From: Syntrophomonadaceae bacterium
GTDB taxonomy: Bacteria; Bacillota; Dethiobacteria; DTU022
NCBI GenBank assembly: GCA_007136055.1
Contig: SLHT01000263.1
Coordinates: forward strand, 1 to 8,901
DNA length: 8,901 bases
Direction of reading: 5' to 3'
Shown: one piece after another, positions 6,704 to 8,901 of the stretch
Layout of the letters: each line of letters begins with the position of its first letter
How positions within the stretch are numbered: the stretch's first letter is position 1
The notes under the pieces: model-generated
The model's input: the letters and a program-made list of their open reading frames with translations, nothing else
Told to the model about the DNA's origin: nothing
Database searches by the model: none
Made by a program: the position numbers and the translations under genes

Positions 6704-7230
6704 TTTTGATCACCTTCACCAAAACGCTTGCACTGTGCTTCATTTTCTCGCAGGGCGCAGTCTTTTTCTTCTACTTTTGCTGCCAGTAACTGGCGGTAGC
6801 TGTTCAGGCGCTGGCGCAGGTTATTATCGCCCAAGGCCAGGATCTGAGCGGCCAGCAAACCTGCATTGAAGGCGCCGTTGATTGTAACCGTGGCCACCGG
6901 AATACCCTGCGGCATCTGCACTATCGAATAAAGCGAATCCACACCGCGCAGGGGTTCAATGGCAATGGGCACACCGATAACAGGCAGCAAGGTCATCGAG
7001 GCGATCACCCCCGGGAGATGGGCTGCACCACCTGCTGCGGCAATAATCACCTTCAGGCCGGCATCTTCAGCCCCGCGAGCATAACGCGCCGTCTTTTCAG
7101 GATGACGGTGTGCGCTGGAAATAACCATCTCCCAGCTGATGCCGAACTCGTCCAATGCCTCGGTGCACTTGCGCATAATCGGCAAGTCCGAATCACTGCC
7201 CATCACAATCCCTACTTGCACTTCAGACAT
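6700..7230 (-). CDS. purE: PurE, class I type (N5-CAIR mutase family)
   Basis: This enzyme acts at the AIR carboxylation step. Class I PurE proteins rearrange N5-CAIR to CAIR when PurK supplies N5-CAIR; class II enzymes carboxylate AIR directly with CO2. Residues seen are VGIVMGSDSDLP (6-17), SSAHRHPEKTARYA (38-51) with His41 at the position of E. coli His45, AAGGAAHLPGVIAS (65-78) with His71, GVPI (86-89), and GVDSLYSIVQMPQGIPVAT (96-114). The GGAAHLPG segment is class I; class II has a differently built loop. The 176 residues include about 15 extra at a charged C terminus. No purK separates purE from purB, so the N5-CAIR source is outside this window or the enzyme uses CO2/AIR directly. ATG at 7230 has GGAG 8 nt upstream. 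The stop overlaps purB by four bases. Confidence 0.95.
   Translation of the reverse strand: MSEVQVGIVMGSDSDLPIMRKCTEALDEFGISWEMVISSAHRHPEKTARYARGAEDAGLKVIIAAAGGAAHLPGVIASMTLLPVIGVPIAIEPLRGVDSLYSIVQMPQGIPVATVTINGAFNAGLLAAQILALGDNNLRQRLNSYRQLLAAKVEEKDCALRENEAQCKRFGEGDQN
6708..6716 (-). promoter_or_regulatory. ribosome binding site of purB (TTG start)
   Basis: AAGGTGATC on the minus strand, within the last codons of purE and 4 nt before TTG at 6703. AGGTGATC is the exact downstream part of the full anti-Shine-Dalgarno complement AAGGAGGTGATC, so the long pairing compensates for the weak start codon. It supports the TTG call and purE-purB coupling. Confidence 0.7.
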
Positions 7231-7319
7231 TTAATCAACTCCAATCTTATTAACTGTTGGCAGCCGGGTTCATTATTGCTGCCTGAATATACCAAAGCGA
7301 TGATCAGGCTGGCATTTCA

Positions 7320-7356
7320 CCCCCACCCCGGCCCTCCCCCCTTTAGAGGGAGGGCC
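7320..7356. repeat. GC-rich hairpin resembling a dispersed intergenic repeat; G-quadruplex potential on minus strand
   Basis: Arms GGCCCTCCC (7330-7338) and GGGAGGGCC (7348-7356) are perfect inverted repeats. In minus-strand RNA the stem can extend to 12 bp through two G-U pairs and one G-C pair, leaving an AAA loop. The flank 7320-7329 is C5-A-C4 on the plus strand. The layout (CACCCC-CACCCC-GGCCCTC...GAGGGAGGGCC) resembles dispersed intergenic palindromes that translate spuriously to His-Pro-His-Pro-Gly-Pro-Pro-Pro-type peptides in many bacterial genomes. No T-run follows on the minus strand, so it is not a standard terminator for the permease. Repeat status needs a genome-wide comparison. 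Confidence 0.5.
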
Positions 7357-7419
7357 TTTATAAACCGGAAGAGCTTCCTTCCGCTTCATCAGAAAGATGT
7401 AGTTTAAAGTTTAAGAACA

Positions 7420-7425
7420 ATTATA
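7420..7425 (-). promoter_or_regulatory. candidate -10 element upstream of purE
   Basis: A perfect TATAAT on the minus strand, about 190 nt before the purE ATG. No good TTGACA-like -35 is found 16-18 nt upstream. A second candidate, an extended -10 TGGTATATT (hexamer 7286-7291), lies closer to purE, also without a -35. Either could start the pur transcript, and read-through from the permease is equally possible. Confidence 0.3.
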
Positions 7426-7566
7426 ACCTGCGCGCCTTTTTTACATCTCCCTCAAGAACATTGGCGGGGCTAAATAACGCTATATATTGATCCAGGCTTT
7501 TAGAAAACTGCACTTTTTTGTTTTCTTATCTCCGCCATTTAGAACTAAATTAACAAATATCTTTTT

Positions 7567-8859
7567 CTACCATGGGCCGAAGAAGTGAATCAGGGAAATC
7601 GCGGCCAGGATATAGAGCAGCCAGTGGACCTCTTTGGACTTTCCGGAAACTACCTTAACCAGCGGAAAGGCAATGAAACCAAAGGCGATGCCGTCGGCAA
7701 TACTGTAGGCCAGCGGCATAAAGATTATGGTTAAAAATGCGGGAAATGCTTCCGTAAAGTCATCAAAATCAATCCTCATCACTGCTCCAACCATCAGCAC
7801 ACCGACGACAATTAAAGCCGGGGCAGTAGCCTCAGCCGGTACCAGCCCGGCAAGGGGAGCAAGAAAGAGGGTTAAGAAAAAAAGCAACCCTGTGATTATA
7901 GAAGTAAATCCGGTTCTTCCGCCTTCAGAAATTCCGGCTGTCGATTCAATATAGGTGGTCACTGTGCTGGTGCCGATCAGGGCCCCGCCCATGGTTCCGA
8001 CAGCGTCGGCCAGCATTGCCTTGTTTACCTTCGGCAGGCGGCCCTTATCGTCGAGGTAACCGGCGCGGGCGCCGGTGCCGAGCAGCGTGCCCATGGTGTC
8101 AAATACATCTACAAAAACGAATGAAAAGACTACAAAAAACGGAATGGCAAGCACGGCCCTGAAATCAAGCTGAAACAAAATCGGCGCAAGACTGGCCGGC
8201 GGGCCGAAAATATCACCCAATCCGGTTGGCGCCGCCTGGATGCCCATGATAAAGCTAACAATAGTAGTCAGCAAAATACCGATTAAAATCGCGCCTCTTA
8301 CTTTACGGGCCATCAGAACAGCGATAAAGACCAGGCCGATTAAAGAAAGCAGCGGTCCCGGATCAGTCAAATTACCGAGTGTAACCTGGGTCGCTTCGTA
8401 GCCGACAATGATACCAGCGTTCTGCAGGCCGATAAAAGCAATAAAAAGGCCGATACCGGCAGCTACAGCGCTTTTCAGGCTGGTCGGCACGGCAGCATCG
8501 ATATGCGATATTGCCCCTGTTGCGGCGAGAATAAAAAATACTACACCGGAAACAAAAACAGCTCCCAGGGCTGCCTGCCATCCAAACTGGGCCGCTACGA
8601 CAAAAGCGAAAAAGGCATTGAGGCCCATTCCGCTGGCCAGGGCAAAAGGATAATTTGTCAGCAGACCCATCAGGATCGTAGTAAAACCGGCAGCGATAAT
8701 CGTTGCAGTCATGACCGCTCCGAAATCCATCCCGGCCTGGCTTAAAATAAAGGGGTTAACAAAAATAATATAGGCCATGGTCATAAATGTTGTTGCGCCG
8801 GCGGTTGTCTCAGTTTTCAGGTTAGTATTGTTATCTTTAAACTTAAAAAACTTTTCCAT
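7567..8859 (-). CDS. NCS2 family purine permease, AzgA/PbuG-like
   Basis: This is a cytoplasmic-membrane permease for purine bases, probably a proton symporter of the AzgA-like branch (hypoxanthine/guanine or adenine). The 430 residues match the family (B. subtilis PbuG about 440). They are strongly hydrophobic, with about 12-14 membrane segments between residues 20 and 430. Family landmarks are ETTAGATTFMTMAYIIFVNP (17-36), LASGMGLNAFFAF (74-86), DVFDTMGTLLGTG (251-263) and YIESTAGISEGGRTG (303-317). In NCS2 transporters acidic residues in the last two segments help bind the base, so Asp251/Asp254 and Glu305 are candidates. The ATG has AAGGAGG 5 nt upstream. The substrate cannot be told from sequence alone, so no symbol is given. 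It is co-directional with the pur genes but separated by 336 nt, so shared transcription is unproven. Confidence 0.93.
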   Translation of the reverse strand: MEKFFKFKDNNTNLKTETTAGATTFMTMAYIIFVNPFILSQAGMDFGAVMTATIIAAGFTTILMGLLTNYPFALASGMGLNAFFAFVVAAQFGWQAALGAVFVSGVVFFILAATGAISHIDAAVPTSLKSAVAAGIGLFIAFIGLQNAGIIVGYEATQVTLGNLTDPGPLLSLIGLVFIAVLMARKVRGAILIGILLTTIVSFIMGIQAAPTGLGDIFGPPASLAPILFQLDFRAVLAIPFFVVFSFVFVDVFDTMGTLLGTGARAGYLDDKGRLPKVNKAMLADAVGTMGGALIGTSTVTTYIESTAGISEGGRTGFTSIITGLLFFLTLFLAPLAGLVPAEATAPALIVVGVLMVGAVMRIDFDDFTEAFPAFLTIIFMPLAYSIADGIAFGFIAFPLVKVVSGKSKEVHWLLYILAAISLIHFFGPW

Positions 8860-8901
8860 TCTCTTCCTCCTTGAGTTTAATTGATTTTATTCCCGGATAT
8901 A
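8860..8901 (-). promoter_or_regulatory. permease 5' flank with ribosome binding site, cut by the window edge
   Basis: Only 42 nt upstream of the permease are present. They hold AAGGAGG at 8865-8871, spaced 5 nt from the ATG, and an AT-rich stretch. Genes of this family in Firmicutes are often under a purine riboswitch or PurR, but neither can be judged because the relevant sequence lies beyond the edge. Confidence 0.5.

Larger units (their letters stand above)
7231..7566. other. 336-nt non-coding region between permease and purE
   Basis: There is no convincing gene on either strand; a plus-strand frame here runs out of the antisense of purE and through a GC-rich hairpin. Read on the minus strand it holds, from the permease stop onward: an AT-rich 7-bp hairpin (AGAAAAC/GTTTTCT), a TATAAT at 7420-7425, a CGGAAG/CTTCCG hairpin (7366-7383), the GC-rich repeat hairpin with G-runs (7320-7356), two alternative 6-bp hairpins (7259-7309), and the purE ribosome binding site. 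I see no purine riboswitch core, no T-tract terminator and no paired PurBoxes. It probably contains the purE promoter and leader. Confidence 0.7.

Noticed and set aside
7366..7383. CGGAAG/CTTCCG hairpin as permease terminator
   Set aside because: The stem is only 6 bp and is followed by GTTTATAAA rather than a run of T, so termination is not supported.
7018..7407. Plus-strand open frame across the purE start and the spacer
   Set aside because: It is antisense to purE and runs through the GC-rich hairpin, giving a His-Pro-Gly-Pro-rich peptide typical of translated intergenic repeats. There is no family resemblance or binding site.
7411..7550. Three GAAC motifs (7415-7418, 7456-7459, 7542-7545) as PurR boxes
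   Set aside because: Each lacks the CC preceding GAAC in the PurBox core (AA or TA instead) and their spacing (41 and 86 nt) is not that of paired boxes.
7231..7566. Purine riboswitch or intrinsic attenuator in the purE leader
   Set aside because: I did not find the conserved purine-riboswitch junction segments, and no GC-rich stem in the region is followed by a U-tract on the minus strand.
1..8901. CRISPR arrays, tRNA or rRNA genes, insertion sequences, phage or defence genes
   Set aside because: None was seen on either strand. The window is almost fully occupied by housekeeping purine genes.

Overview
The window is a minus-strand block of de novo purine (IMP) biosynthesis genes, preceded by a purine permease. 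Nearly every base from 57 to 7230 is coding. In transcription order (right to left) the genes are: AzgA/PbuG-type NCS2 permease (8859-7567), a 336-nt non-coding stretch, purE (7230-6700), purB (6703-5399), a 90-nt gap, purC (5308-4580), purS (4596-4339), purQ (4342-3638), purL (3637-1436) and purF (1451-57). The last 17-31 nt probably hold the start of the next gene, which is plausibly purM.

The organism is most likely an anaerobic, low-to-mid G+C Firmicute of the class Clostridia. Four things point that way: strong AAGGAGG-like ribosome binding sites, the order purE-B-C-S-Q-L-F, the three-subunit PurS/PurQ/small-PurL form of FGAM synthetase, and a B. subtilis-type PurF with a propeptide and four-cysteine Fe-S ligation. 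The genus cannot be determined from this window.

The enzymes cover these steps: PRPP to phosphoribosylamine (PurF), FGAR to FGAM (PurS/Q/L), carboxylation of AIR (PurE), CAIR to SAICAR (PurC), and SAICAR to AICAR plus adenylosuccinate to AMP (PurB). No purK lies next to purE, although the B. subtilis operon has one there. The permease would import preformed purine bases, so salvage uptake and synthesis sit side by side. Genes from purC to purF overlap or abut, as do purE and purB, which suggests tight translational coupling.

Three starts need correcting from naive calls. PurS most likely begins at a CTG at 4596, PurB at a TTG at 6703, and PurC at the internal ATG at 5308. The permease-purE gap carries a GC-rich hairpin resembling a dispersed intergenic repeat, with an overlapping potential G-quadruplex on the coding strand, and two mutually exclusive small hairpins just before purE.

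I see no novel defence, mobile or biosynthetic system. The window is an ordinary housekeeping operon with some unusual details.
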